A stretch of 12,945 bases of DNA from Spirochaetota bacterium (GTDB lineage: Bacteria; Spirochaetota; UBA4802; UB4802): assembly GCA_029548025.1 (NCBI GenBank), contig JAKPOE010000324.1, forward strand, positions 1 through 12,945, read 5' to 3'. The notes under the pieces are model-generated. The model did not search any database. It had not been told where the DNA came from and saw only the letters and a list, made by a program, of their open reading frames with translations. This document shows, in pieces, positions 7,500 to 12,945 of this stretch. Positions within the stretch are counted from its first letter, which is position 1, and every line of letters starts with the position of its first letter. Position numbers and translations under genes: made by a program.

Positions 7500-7542
7500 T
7501 TAATTGATTCTTCATAAAAATTTAACAATGCATGACTATTTA
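7500..7542 (+). promoter_or_regulatory. Pho box and -10 region of the pstS1 promoter
   Basis: TTAATT (7500-7505), TTCATA (7511-7516) and TTAACA (7522-7527) repeat at exactly 11 bases. TATTTA (7537-7542) follows after 9 bases, the same gap as at pstB. Transcription would start near 7549, downstream of the in-frame ATG at 7532, which supports the ATG at 7598 as the start of pstS1. Confidence 0.7.
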
Positions 7543-7597
7543 TACAACCAATGGAGATTGCAAAATCTTCTCATTAATAGTTTACAGGGAGGCTTTT

Positions 7598-8425
7598 ATG
7601 AAGGTTAAGAGTTTTTTGGTGTTAATGATAACAGCATTTGTCTTCTCAGTATCAATGGGATTTTCTAAAGGCAATGATGCTAAAGTTGTTATCAAAGGTT
7701 CAACAACAGTATTACCAATTGCACAGAAGGCAGTTGAGGTGTTTTATGACAAAACAAAGATTATTATCAGTCTTTCAGGTACGGGTTCAGGTGATGGTAT
7801 AAAGTCGTTGATTGATGGGAGCTGTGATATAGCCAACTCATCAAGAGAGATGAAACCGGAAGAACTTGCTATGGCTAAAGAAAAAGGTGAAAAGATAAAA
7901 GAGGTTGCAATCGCTTATGATATGATTGTTCCCATTGTGCATCCATCCAATCCGGTAAAGAATCTTTCACTGGAACAGCTAAAGGCTATCTATGAAGGAA
8001 CTATCACCAACTGGAAAGAGGTTGGCGGAAACAATGAAAAGATTGTGGTAGTGTCCCGTGATTCAAGCTCGGGAACATTTGAAGTATGGGAATCAAAGGT
8101 AATGAAAAAAGCTGAAGTGCGGAAGGATGCGTTACTTCAAGCGTCAAATGGAGCGGTTTTATCGGTTGTCGCAAGGAATAAAAAAGCCATTGGCTATGTT
8201 GGCTATGGATATCTTGATAAGACCGTGAAGGGTATTTATGTAAACAATGTTGAGCCAACCATCCCAAATGGCAAATCAGGTAAGTACCCCATCGCTCGTA
8301 AACTGTACATGTATGTAAATGATGTAAAAATTAAACCTGAGGCAAAGCAGTTTATTAATTTTATCCTTTCAAATGAAGGGCAAATAATAGTGAAAGAAGC
8401 TGGGTTTATTCCAATTATTGATTGA
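7598..8425 (+). CDS. pstS: Phosphate-binding protein PstS, first copy (secreted form)
   Basis: Periplasmic protein that captures phosphate and hands it to PstC/PstA. The 275 residues begin with a signal peptide: a short positive start, a hydrophobic core FLVLMITAFVFSV, and probable cleavage near residues 22-27. There is no lipobox cysteine. Phosphate-contact segments follow: GSTTV (34-38), SGTGSGDG (60-67), CDIANSSREM (76-85) and SRDSSSGT (153-160). The start at 7598 has GGGAGG a few bases upstream, while the in-frame ATG at 7532 lies inside the promoter. A Pho box directly upstream predicts strong induction on phosphate limitation. The mature part is roughly four fifths identical to the next gene. 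It is transcribed away from pstB and ends in a hairpin pair and terminator. Confidence 0.95.
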   Translation: MKVKSFLVLMITAFVFSVSMGFSKGNDAKVVIKGSTTVLPIAQKAVEVFYDKTKIIISLSGTGSGDGIKSLIDGSCDIANSSREMKPEELAMAKEKGEKIKEVAIAYDMIVPIVHPSNPVKNLSLEQLKAIYEGTITNWKEVGGNNEKIVVVSRDSSSGTFEVWESKVMKKAEVRKDALLQASNGAVLSVVARNKKAIGYVGYGYLDKTVKGIYVNNVEPTIPNGKSGKYPIARKLYMYVNDVKIKPEAKQFINFILSNEGQIIVKEAGFIPIID

Positions 8426-8430
8426 TAGCT

Positions 8431-8494
8431 TTACAATAATTGGTATTATGCTGTAAACGCTATATTGATGCATATTGATATAGCGTTTTTTGTT
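8431..8494 (+). terminator. 3' hairpin and intrinsic terminator of pstS1
   Basis: Two stems in a row. First TTACAATAAT (8431-8440) pairs with ATTAT (8445-8449) and TGTAA (8452-8456) around TGGT. Then AAACGCTATAT (8455-8465) pairs perfectly with ATATAGCGTTT (8478-8488), followed by TTTGTTT. The second is a classic terminator. The first is identical in the copy after pstS2. Confidence 0.85.
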
Positions 8495-8504
8495 TAAAAA
8501 ATAT

Positions 8505-8533
8505 TTGCAAAGTAATTGAATTGTTATTATAGT
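8505..8533 (+). promoter_or_regulatory. Probable promoter of pstS2
   Basis: TTGCAA (8505-8510) and TATAGT (8528-8533) are 17 bases apart. An overlapping alternative is TTGAAT (8516-8521) and TATTAT (8538-8543), 16 apart. The first pair lies inside the duplicated segment and is repeated after pstS2. No 11-base-period Pho repeats were found between here and pstS2. Confidence 0.45.
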
Positions 8534-8659
8534 AATCTATTATGTGTAGTTAAAATAGTGTTTGGACAACTAAGTCAATAGAATTTGGCAGAATGGTTAG
8601 AAGATGTCTGTGATGCATTGACGCATAGGGTATGAAAATGATGCAAATTGGGAACATCG

Positions 8660-8723
8660 CTCACCTCATCTTGCTAAGAAGAGAGGCTGAGGTGAGGTTG
8701 ATAATTTTAGTTTTTATGGAGGT
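8660..8723 (+). promoter_or_regulatory. Leader hairpin that could control pstS2 translation
   Basis: CTCACCTCA (8660-8668) pairs perfectly with TGAGGTGAG (8688-8696) in the roughly 190-base leader of pstS2. The same 5' arm contains ACCTC (8663-8667), which can instead pair with GAGGT (8719-8723) in the gene's ribosome-binding site. The two pairings exclude each other, so the leader could switch between open and closed forms. The structure is seen; the switching is inferred. Confidence 0.4.
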
Positions 8724-8729
8724 TAAAAA

Positions 8730-9560
8730 ATGGCAATTAAAAATTATGTGATATCCGTACTGTTGATTGTTTCGGTTGGATTACTTATGCTGGCGTGCAA
8801 AAAAGAAGCTAAAGAGAAAGTGGTTGTTAAAGGTTCAACGACAGTGCTCCCTATAGCTCAGAGATCTGCCGAAGTTTTTTATGAGAAGAATAAGGTTGTC
8901 ATTTCACTGTCAGGTACGGGTTCAGGTGATGGTATAAAGGCGTTGATTGATGGGAGTTGTGATATAGCTAATTCATCACGTGAAATGCATGAAGTAGAAT
9001 TGGAGATGGCTAAACGAAAAGGTGAAACAATCAAGGGAGTGGCAATAGCCTATGATATGATTGTTCCCATTGTGCATCCTTCTAATCCAGTTGGAAATCT
9101 TACTTTACATCAGCTTAAGGCTATCTATGAAGGTTCAGTAAAAAATTGGAATGATGTCGGTGGTAATGATGAAACTATTGTTGTTATTTCACGGGATTCA
9201 AGCTCGGGAACCTATGAAGTATGGGAATCAAAGGTAATGAAAAATGTTGAGGTGCGCAAGGATGCGCTGCTTCAAGCATCAAATGGAGCAGTTTTATCGG
9301 TTGTTGCAAGGAATAAAAAAGCCATTGGCTATGTTGGGTATGGATATCTTAATGATACAGTAAAAGTTTTGTTTGTAAATAGCGTTGAGCCAACCATCCC
9401 AAATGGGAAATCAGGTAAGTACCCCATCGCTCGTAAACTGTATATGTATGTAAATGATGTAAAAATTAAACCTGCAGCTCAAAACTTTATTGATTTTATT
9501 CTTTCCCCTGAAGGGCAGTCTATAGTAAAAGAAACAGGGTTCATACCAATTATTGATTGA
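8730..9560 (+). CDS. pstS: Phosphate-binding protein PstS, second copy (lipoprotein form)
   Basis: Paralogue of the preceding gene, also a high-affinity phosphate-binding protein feeding PstC/PstA. The 276 residues start with a hydrophobic signal ending MLAC, with Cys23 as the likely lipidated residue followed by KKEAKEK, so this copy should be membrane-anchored. The phosphate segments GSTTV, SGTGSGDG, CDIANSSREM and SRDSSSGT are unchanged from the first copy. Differences cluster in surface-type positions such as KPEE versus HEVE. GGAGG (8718-8722) lies 7 bases before the ATG. It has its own promoter and a long structured leader, and is cut off from pstS1 by a terminator. Lack of a Pho box suggests a different control, perhaps basal expression. 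It might alternatively serve mainly as a phosphate sensor. Confidence 0.94.
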   Translation: MAIKNYVISVLLIVSVGLLMLACKKEAKEKVVVKGSTTVLPIAQRSAEVFYEKNKVVISLSGTGSGDGIKALIDGSCDIANSSREMHEVELEMAKRKGETIKGVAIAYDMIVPIVHPSNPVGNLTLHQLKAIYEGSVKNWNDVGGNDETIVVISRDSSSGTYEVWESKVMKNVEVRKDALLQASNGAVLSVVARNKKAIGYVGYGYLNDTVKVLFVNSVEPTIPNGKSGKYPIARKLYMYVNDVKIKPAAQNFIDFILSPEGQSIVKETGFIPIID

Positions 9561-9565
9561 TAGTT

Positions 9566-9627
9566 TTACAATAATTGGTATTATGCTGTAAACGCTCTAT
9601 TAATGACTATAAATAGAGCGTTTTCTA
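9566..9627 (+). terminator. 3' hairpin and intrinsic terminator of pstS2
   Basis: The first hairpin (9566-9591) has the same sequence as the one after pstS1. The terminator stem AAACGCTCTATT (9590-9601) pairs with AATAGAGCGTTT (9612-9623), followed by TTCT. Relative to the pstS1 copy, one A-T pair has become C-G through changes on both arms, which keeps the stem intact. Confidence 0.85.
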
Positions 9628-9640
9628 TTAAAAAAAATAT

Positions 9641-9669
9641 TTGTAAAGTAATTGGATTGTTATTATGGT
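9641..9669 (+). promoter_or_regulatory. Second copy of the post-pstS promoter-like segment
   Basis: TTGTAA (9641-9646) and TATGGT (9664-9669) are 17 bases apart, matching the pair at 8505-8533 but with a weaker -10. It would produce a leader of about 140 bases for the SUMF1-like gene at 9816. The rest of 9670-9815 holds a loose inverted repeat, GTACAA (9668-9673) and TTGTAC (9704-9709), and a TTGACT (9718-9723) without a good -10. Confidence 0.35.
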
Positions 9670-9815
9670 ACAACTTGTTTTCCTTAATTATTTCTTAAAA
9701 TTCTTGTACGTTTTAGCTTGACTTTTTAGAAATCCAGCTTAGAGCATTTCTATTGTTCTATCAAAGAATAGTCAATTTTATTAATCAGAAACAGTCATGA
9801 GCAAAGGAGGATGCA

Positions 9816-10670
9816 ATGATTTTACCTATAATCATTAATAGATGGCACATACTTATGGTTGTGGTGATGATAACATATATAGCCATTCTTTTTGTTTATG
9901 AAGATACTGCTGTAAGTCAGGAAAAAGCCGTTAAGCAGATATACCTATCATCAAATTTGAAGAAAAAAGGTCTGGTTGAGGTAAGAGAGGGTATTGCCTT
10001 TGTGAAGATACCTGCGGGAAGTTTCATGCAGGGTGGTAATAAAGTAAAAGTGAATGGATTCTGGATGGCTATGTGTGAGGTTACGCAGCAGCAATATGAA
10101 TCAATTATGGGAATAAATCCAAGTTATTTCAAAGGGAATCCTGATAATCCGGTTGAACGGGTAAACTGGTACAATGCTGTTGAGTTTTGCAATAAGCTAA
10201 GCATTAAAGCAGGATGTAAACCGTATTATACTATTGATAAGGTTCACAAAGACCCTGAGAATAAGAATACTGGTGATACAATAAAATGGACAGTAACAAT
10301 TAATGGAGGGAACGGCTTTCGGTTGCCGGAGAGTGCAGAGTGGGAATATGCCTGTCGTGCGGGCACAACAACAAGGTATTACTGGGGTGACAATGTAAAT
10401 GGTGATTATTGCTGGTATAATGCTAATTCAGACGAACAGACGCATCCTGTAGGCACTAAATTGCCAAATGCATGGGGATTATATGATATGAGCGGGAATG
10501 TATGGGAGTGGTGTTTTGACTGGGACATTGATGATTATGGGGTATTCCGGATTATTCGCGGTGGCAGCTGGAACTATGATGCAGACCTTATGGAGTCCAG
10601 TGTTTGTAACTATGGCTATCCAAATGATACGTTTCGCATCTTAGGCTTCCGCCCCGTGAGGAATTTGTAA
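9816..10670 (+). CDS. SUMF1/formylglycine-generating-enzyme-fold protein, membrane-anchored, probably not catalytic
   Basis: The 284 residues start with a hydrophobic segment (about 11-28) that is a signal anchor or uncleaved signal peptide. An extracytoplasmic SUMF1-type domain follows (about 60-283). Family motifs are clear: IPAGSFMQGG (65-74), EVTQQQYESIMG (88-99), NPVERVNWYNAVEFCN (111-126), FRLPESAEWEYACRAGT (168-184), GNVWEW (227-232), RGGSW (248-252) and GFRPV (277-281). True formylglycine-generating enzymes have two cysteines at fixed places just after RGGSW. Here those places hold Tyr and Asp or neighbours, and the only cysteine nearby is Cys264. It is therefore unlikely to modify sulfatases and may act as a binding or surface protein, as many lone SUMF1-domain proteins seem to. 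AGGAGG (9805-9810) fixes the start at 9816. No sulfatase gene is nearby. A link to the pstS genes is not evident. Confidence 0.85.
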   Translation: MILPIIINRWHILMVVVMITYIAILFVYEDTAVSQEKAVKQIYLSSNLKKKGLVEVREGIAFVKIPAGSFMQGGNKVKVNGFWMAMCEVTQQQYESIMGINPSYFKGNPDNPVERVNWYNAVEFCNKLSIKAGCKPYYTIDKVHKDPENKNTGDTIKWTVTINGGNGFRLPESAEWEYACRAGTTTRYYWGDNVNGDYCWYNANSDEQTHPVGTKLPNAWGLYDMSGNVWEWCFDWDIDDYGVFRIIRGGSWNYDADLMESSVCNYGYPNDTFRILGFRPVRNL

Positions 10671-10865
10671 ATGCCAATTATTTTTATTACGTACCTGCCA
10701 TGATGTATACATTTTATTATCAATAAGATTATACTTATCATAAGAAAATCTTTCAAGTTGTGAGATGAGTTGGGGAGATGATGTTTGTAATTCGTATGTA
10801 CCATGGGGATTTGAACAACTTATGCATAATAATACAATAATGGTTAAAACTATGGATTTTTTCAT
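10641..10865 (-). pseudogene. Truncated small lipoprotein, antisense to the end of the SUMF1-like gene
   Basis: The 74-residue frame begins MKKSIVLTIIVLLCISCSN, a convincing lipoprotein signal with Cys17 as the likely lipid site. It continues with YNLIDNKMYTSWQVRN, which resembles the start of discoidin-like sugar-binding domains that follow lipoprotein signals. The last residues, IPHGAEA, are merely the reverse strand of the SUMF1-like gene, so the original reading probably ended abruptly near 10680. It is best read as the 5' stub of a larger gene cut off by a rearrangement. No good ribosome site lies before the ATG, and the remaining domain is not present in the window. It could also be a chance frame with a signal-like start. 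Confidence 0.4.
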
Positions 10866-11156
10866 ATATCTTTTTTTCCGTGGTCCTGGAGTATTTTGAT
10901 AATTAAGTTATTATGTATGAGGAAAATATACTCATTCTTATGTTGGTTGTTTAATAAACGTATACTATCATGACTATAGACTATCGTAGATTCGATAATT
11001 GTTTTCAACAAAAAAAACAATATAATGATACAATCTAATGAGAAAACTATCAGAAACTTCCGATGACCATGGATGTGTACTATAAATTTTTTTCTTGCCT
11101 GCAGGTAAAAATATGATAACAGTGTTATTTATAATTATTTTATCACAGAGGTTGTT
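10866..11156. other. Intergenic stretch with no supported gene
   Basis: AT-rich, with short inverted repeats only (for example ATGAG/CTCAT near 10915-10940 and TATCG/CGATA near 10983-10999) and a triple ACTAT near 10965-10985. A frame on the minus strand from 11225 to 10974 overlaps the patatin gene, is rich in Cys, Ile and Asn, and has no family features. Nothing here is firm enough to call. The patatin promoter must lie in this stretch, but I cannot place it. Confidence 0.5.
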
Positions 11157-12227
11157 ATGAAGAATATATGTACAATTCAGGCAGGTGCAAAGGCATACGC
11201 CATTATTAAAGATGAAGGAATACAAAAAGAAAGAATTAGGTGTATGCTTGGTGCTGCAGGTGGTCCCAAATGGATTATACTGTACGGGCTTGATAAAGCA
11301 CTGTATAAATCATTTTTACAAAAAAGGAAAAATCCTGTGTACATGATTGGCTCATCCATTGCAACATGGCGTTTTGCTGCATTGTCGCTTGCTGATGGAT
11401 TGCAGGGGATTGAAGCATTTAAAGAACGCTACTTTGCACAAAAATATTCAATGAAACCTGACCGTGAGGAGATAACTGCCGAAACGGTAGCAATTCTTGA
11501 AGAATTTTTGCCCGATAGCAAGGTGGATGAGATTGTAAAGCATCCCACACAACGTCTTTGTATTATCACTGCGCGCTCACGGCATCTTTTGCAGTATGAG
11601 GATACATTCCGTCTGGGTGCTGGATTGGGAATTAATGCAATAACCAATATGGTGAGCAGAAAGCTGGTTGGATTGCATTTTGATAGGTTTGCCTTTTATG
11701 ATGCTCGTGAATTTCCATCATTTATACAGTGGAAAAACTATCATACGCAGTACATACCGTTGAACAACAACAACCTTAAAAAAGCTGTATTGGCATCCGG
11801 CTCCATCCCTCTTGTTATGAACGGCGTTGTGTTTCAGCATGAGGGAAAAACGCATATACTACGGGATGGCGGTCTTGTTGATTATCAGCAGGACCTGCCG
11901 CTTGAACCGGGTGACTATATTGCCCTGTATCCTCATTACAGTGACAGGATTATTCCGGGATGGTTTGATAAACCACTAAAGTATAGAAAGCCGCACCATG
12001 CATTGGAAAATGTGTGTATGGTTTCACCGTCAAAAGAAGCTATTGCGTCGCTGAGGTATAAAAAGATACCTGACCGCAAGGATTTCTATACCTTTGCAGG
12101 TGACGATAGCAGGCGATTGTTATTCTGGAATGAAACGGTTGCTTTAGGACAGCAGATTGCTGAAGAGTTTATGGAACTGGTGGAAAGCGGCAGGATAAAA
12201 GACAGGGTAATTCCATTAGCACGATAG
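11157..12227 (+). CDS. Patatin-like phospholipase family protein
   Basis: Predicted lipid acyl hydrolase of the patatin family, using a Ser-Asp dyad to release fatty acids from membrane or storage lipids. The 356 residues have the oxyanion-hole motif GAAGGPKW (32-39). The nucleophile elbow is GSSIA (65-69) with Ser67 as the likely catalytic serine, followed by TWRFAAL. ASGSIPLVMNGV (213-224) is patatin-like, and the Asp motif is DGGLVDY (237-243) with Asp237. The elbow normally reads GXSXG; here the last Gly is Ala, an unusual but small change. There is no signal peptide, so it should act inside the cell. AGAGG (11147-11151) lies 5 bases before the ATG. It stands alone, flanked by the structured element downstream. 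The acyl-CoA dehydrogenase gene that follows could use the released fatty acids, but this is only suggestive. Confidence 0.88.
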   Translation: MKNICTIQAGAKAYAIIKDEGIQKERIRCMLGAAGGPKWIILYGLDKALYKSFLQKRKNPVYMIGSSIATWRFAALSLADGLQGIEAFKERYFAQKYSMKPDREEITAETVAILEEFLPDSKVDEIVKHPTQRLCIITARSRHLLQYEDTFRLGAGLGINAITNMVSRKLVGLHFDRFAFYDAREFPSFIQWKNYHTQYIPLNNNNLKKAVLASGSIPLVMNGVVFQHEGKTHILRDGGLVDYQQDLPLEPGDYIALYPHYSDRIIPGWFDKPLKYRKPHHALENVCMVSPSKEAIASLRYKKIPDRKDFYTFAGDDSRRLLFWNETVALGQQIAEEFMELVESGRIKDRVIPLAR

Positions 12228-12228
12228 T

Positions 12229-12476
12229 TTGCGTGAGGGATACGCAAGGTGCTTGAAAAGCAGCCACGGGCGTTTATTTGTAGAGACACATAGGCATTAC
12301 GGATTGGTATTGATAGATAATGTGAAAGCTTTTATACTATACATGCCCGTGGCCGAAGCGATAGCGTAGCCTGCAGTAGCCCGACCCTGCCATAATATCA
12401 GCGGGATTATGCATAGAGGGAATAGAGGTGGTGTTCCGTTGGTATGATGATTTTGACTGTTGGCAGGGGCACGCCC
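12229..12476. repeat. Strongly folded non-coding element, possibly a dispersed repeat or structured RNA
   Basis: Nested and consecutive inverted repeats fill this gene-free stretch. TTGCGT pairs with ACGCAA (12229-12234, 12242-12247). TGCTT pairs with AAGCA (12250-12254, 12258-12262). GCCACGGGC pairs with GCCCGTGGC (12263-12271, 12345-12353). CCCTGCC pairs with GGCAGGG (12385-12391, 12462-12468). CATAAT pairs with ATTATG (12391-12396, 12406-12411). GGGC pairs with GCCC (12467-12470, 12473-12476). The parts outside the central AT-rich loop are richer in G+C than the neighbours. The first hairpin may double as the patatin gene's terminator, although it lacks a T-run. It resembles dispersed intergenic repeats that I cannot name. 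Confidence 0.55.
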
Positions 12477-12566
12477 AAAACACAGGTAAACAATTTATGA
12501 AATAAGTTGTTTAAAAAAATACATAACGGTGTAATTTTTTCTGTACAATGCATCAGGTGCATGATA

Positions 12567-12595
12567 TATTCAAATTTGTAACTATAATTTGAATA
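12567..12595 (+). promoter_or_regulatory. Inverted-repeat operator overlapping a -10 box, before the acyl-CoA dehydrogenase gene
   Basis: TATTCAAATT (12567-12576) and AATTTGAATA (12586-12595) are perfect 10-base arms around a 9-base spacer. A consensus TATAAT (12583-12588) overlaps the second arm, so a bound protein would block the promoter. No good -35 is visible. The layout fits a repressor of fatty-acid genes such as a TetR- or GntR-family factor; the factor is not in the window. A smaller palindrome, ATGCA/TGCAT (12548-12563), lies upstream. Confidence 0.5.
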
Positions 12596-12605
12596 GAGGT
12601 GGGGT

Positions 12606-12945
12606 ATGATACTGTTAAATCCAAAGAAGTACAGTGCGCAGTTTTCTGACAAAGAGTCAGAAGAGATTATGCGCAAAACAATTGATTTTTTTGAAACCAA
12701 GGGGTTAAAAAAGATTCTGGATGACGATCACAACTATGTGTGGTATGATGACTTTTTACAATTTCAAAAGGATAACCAGATATTTGCAAAGTTCTTTACT
12801 CCAGAAAAATATGGCGATAAAAACAGCCGATGGGATACCTACAGGATTGTTAACTATGCAGAAATTTTAGGATTTTACGGACTTTGCTACTGGTATACCT
12901 TTCAGGTTTCAGCATTGGGTCTGGGACCTATATGGATTGGCAAAA
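12606..12945 (+). CDS. Acyl-CoA dehydrogenase family protein, 5' part
   Basis: The frame is open to the window edge (113 residues seen), so the gene is cut by the window, not by mutation. The visible part, starting MILLNPKKYSAQFSD and including TIDFFETKGLKKI, FFTPEKYGD, RWDTYRIVNYAEILGFYGL and ALGLGPIWIG, matches the N-terminal helical domain of acyl-CoA dehydrogenases. These flavin enzymes oxidise acyl-CoA at the alpha-beta bond in fatty-acid breakdown. The FAD- and substrate-binding core and catalytic Glu lie beyond the edge. GAGG (12596-12599) is about 6 bases upstream of the ATG. The gene has its own operator-like repeat and promoter. Substrate range cannot be told from this part. Confidence 0.75.
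   Translation, partial: MILLNPKKYSAQFSDKESEEIMRKTIDFFETKGLKKILDDDHNYVWYDDFLQFQKDNQIFAKFFTPEKYGDKNSRWDTYRIVNYAEILGFYGLCYWYTFQVSALGLGPIWIGK

Larger units (their letters stand above)
7681..9669 (+). repeat. Tandem duplication of the pstS unit
   Basis: Two units match: about 7681-8534 and about 8818-9669. Each holds the mature pstS coding region, a 26-base hairpin, the terminator and about 35 bases beyond it. Upstream parts (signal peptide, leader, promoter) do not match. Long identical runs in the 3' half of the genes, for example near 8143-8200 and 9283-9340, suggest a fairly recent event or later gene conversion. Confidence 0.85.

Noticed and set aside
7532..7597. N-terminal extension of the first PstS from an upstream ATG
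   Set aside because: This ATG lies between the Pho box and the -10, before the expected transcription start; the added residues do not look like a signal peptide, while the ATG at 7598 has a good ribosome site and a clear signal sequence.
7598..9560. Sulfate- or molybdate-binding proteins instead of PstS
   Set aside because: The GSTTV, SGTGSGDG and SRDSSSGT segments and the pst/pho neighbours point clearly to phosphate.
9816..10670. Active formylglycine-generating enzyme
   Set aside because: The two cysteines required at fixed positions after RGGSW are absent and no sulfatase gene is in the window.
10974..11225. Minus-strand frame of 83 residues overlapping the patatin start
   Set aside because: It overlaps a well-supported gene, and its Cys- and Asn-rich sequence shows no recognisable feature.
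12407..12700. Minus-strand frame of 97 residues across the folded element and the acyl-CoA dehydrogenase start
   Set aside because: It crosses a structured non-coding region and a convincing gene on the other strand, with no motif of its own.
1..12945. A defence island, prophage or integrative element
   Set aside because: The only accessory signs are a broken methyltransferase, one decayed toxin pair and intergenic repeats; no integrase, transposase, phage or effector genes were seen.

Overview
The window is AT-rich, Gram-negative-type DNA that looks like a bacterial chromosome. A lipoprotein form of the phosphate-binding protein, loose lipoboxes, a Pho operon without plasmid or phage genes, and the style of the acyl-CoA dehydrogenase at the right end suggest a free-living or environmental spirochaete-like bacterium. 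That assignment is tentative and rests only on the look of the proteins. No rRNA, tRNA, CRISPR array, transposase or phage gene was found.

Layout. Positions 2-402 hold the 3' end of a DNA methyltransferase gene whose frame breaks at a run of eight A. Positions 433-2314 are a Pho-box promoter and pstC-pstA, the membrane channel of the high-affinity phosphate transporter. Positions 2380-3059 are a decayed PIN-toxin gene followed by its small, intact antitoxin-like partner. Positions 3103-7115 are a minus-strand operon pstB-phoU-phoB-phoR, with a Pho box before pstB and an intrinsic terminator after phoR. Positions 7116-7597 are a long divergent intergenic region with a GC-rich hairpin, a terminator-like hairpin and another Pho box. 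Positions 7598-9669 hold two tandem pstS genes with matching 3' hairpins and terminators. Positions 9816-10670 encode a membrane-anchored SUMF1/FGE-fold protein without the catalytic cysteines. A short antisense lipoprotein fragment overlaps its end. Positions 11157-12227 encode a patatin-like phospholipase, 12229-12476 form a strongly folded non-coding element, and from 12606 an acyl-CoA dehydrogenase gene runs off the window.

How it works together. Positions 433-9560 form a complete phosphate-starvation module: sensor kinase PhoR, regulator PhoB, brake PhoU, transporter PstC/PstA/PstB and two binding proteins. The pst genes are split over three or four transcription units. Three of the start regions (pstC, pstB, pstS1) carry direct repeats of a TTNAYA-like hexamer at an exact 11-base period, the layout bound by PhoB/PhoP-type regulators, with a -10-like box 9-10 bases downstream. 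The second pstS has no clear Pho box. It has a sigma70-like promoter and a long leader with a hairpin that could compete for its ribosome-binding site, which suggests the two binding proteins are controlled differently. The genes right of 9816 have no evident link to phosphate.
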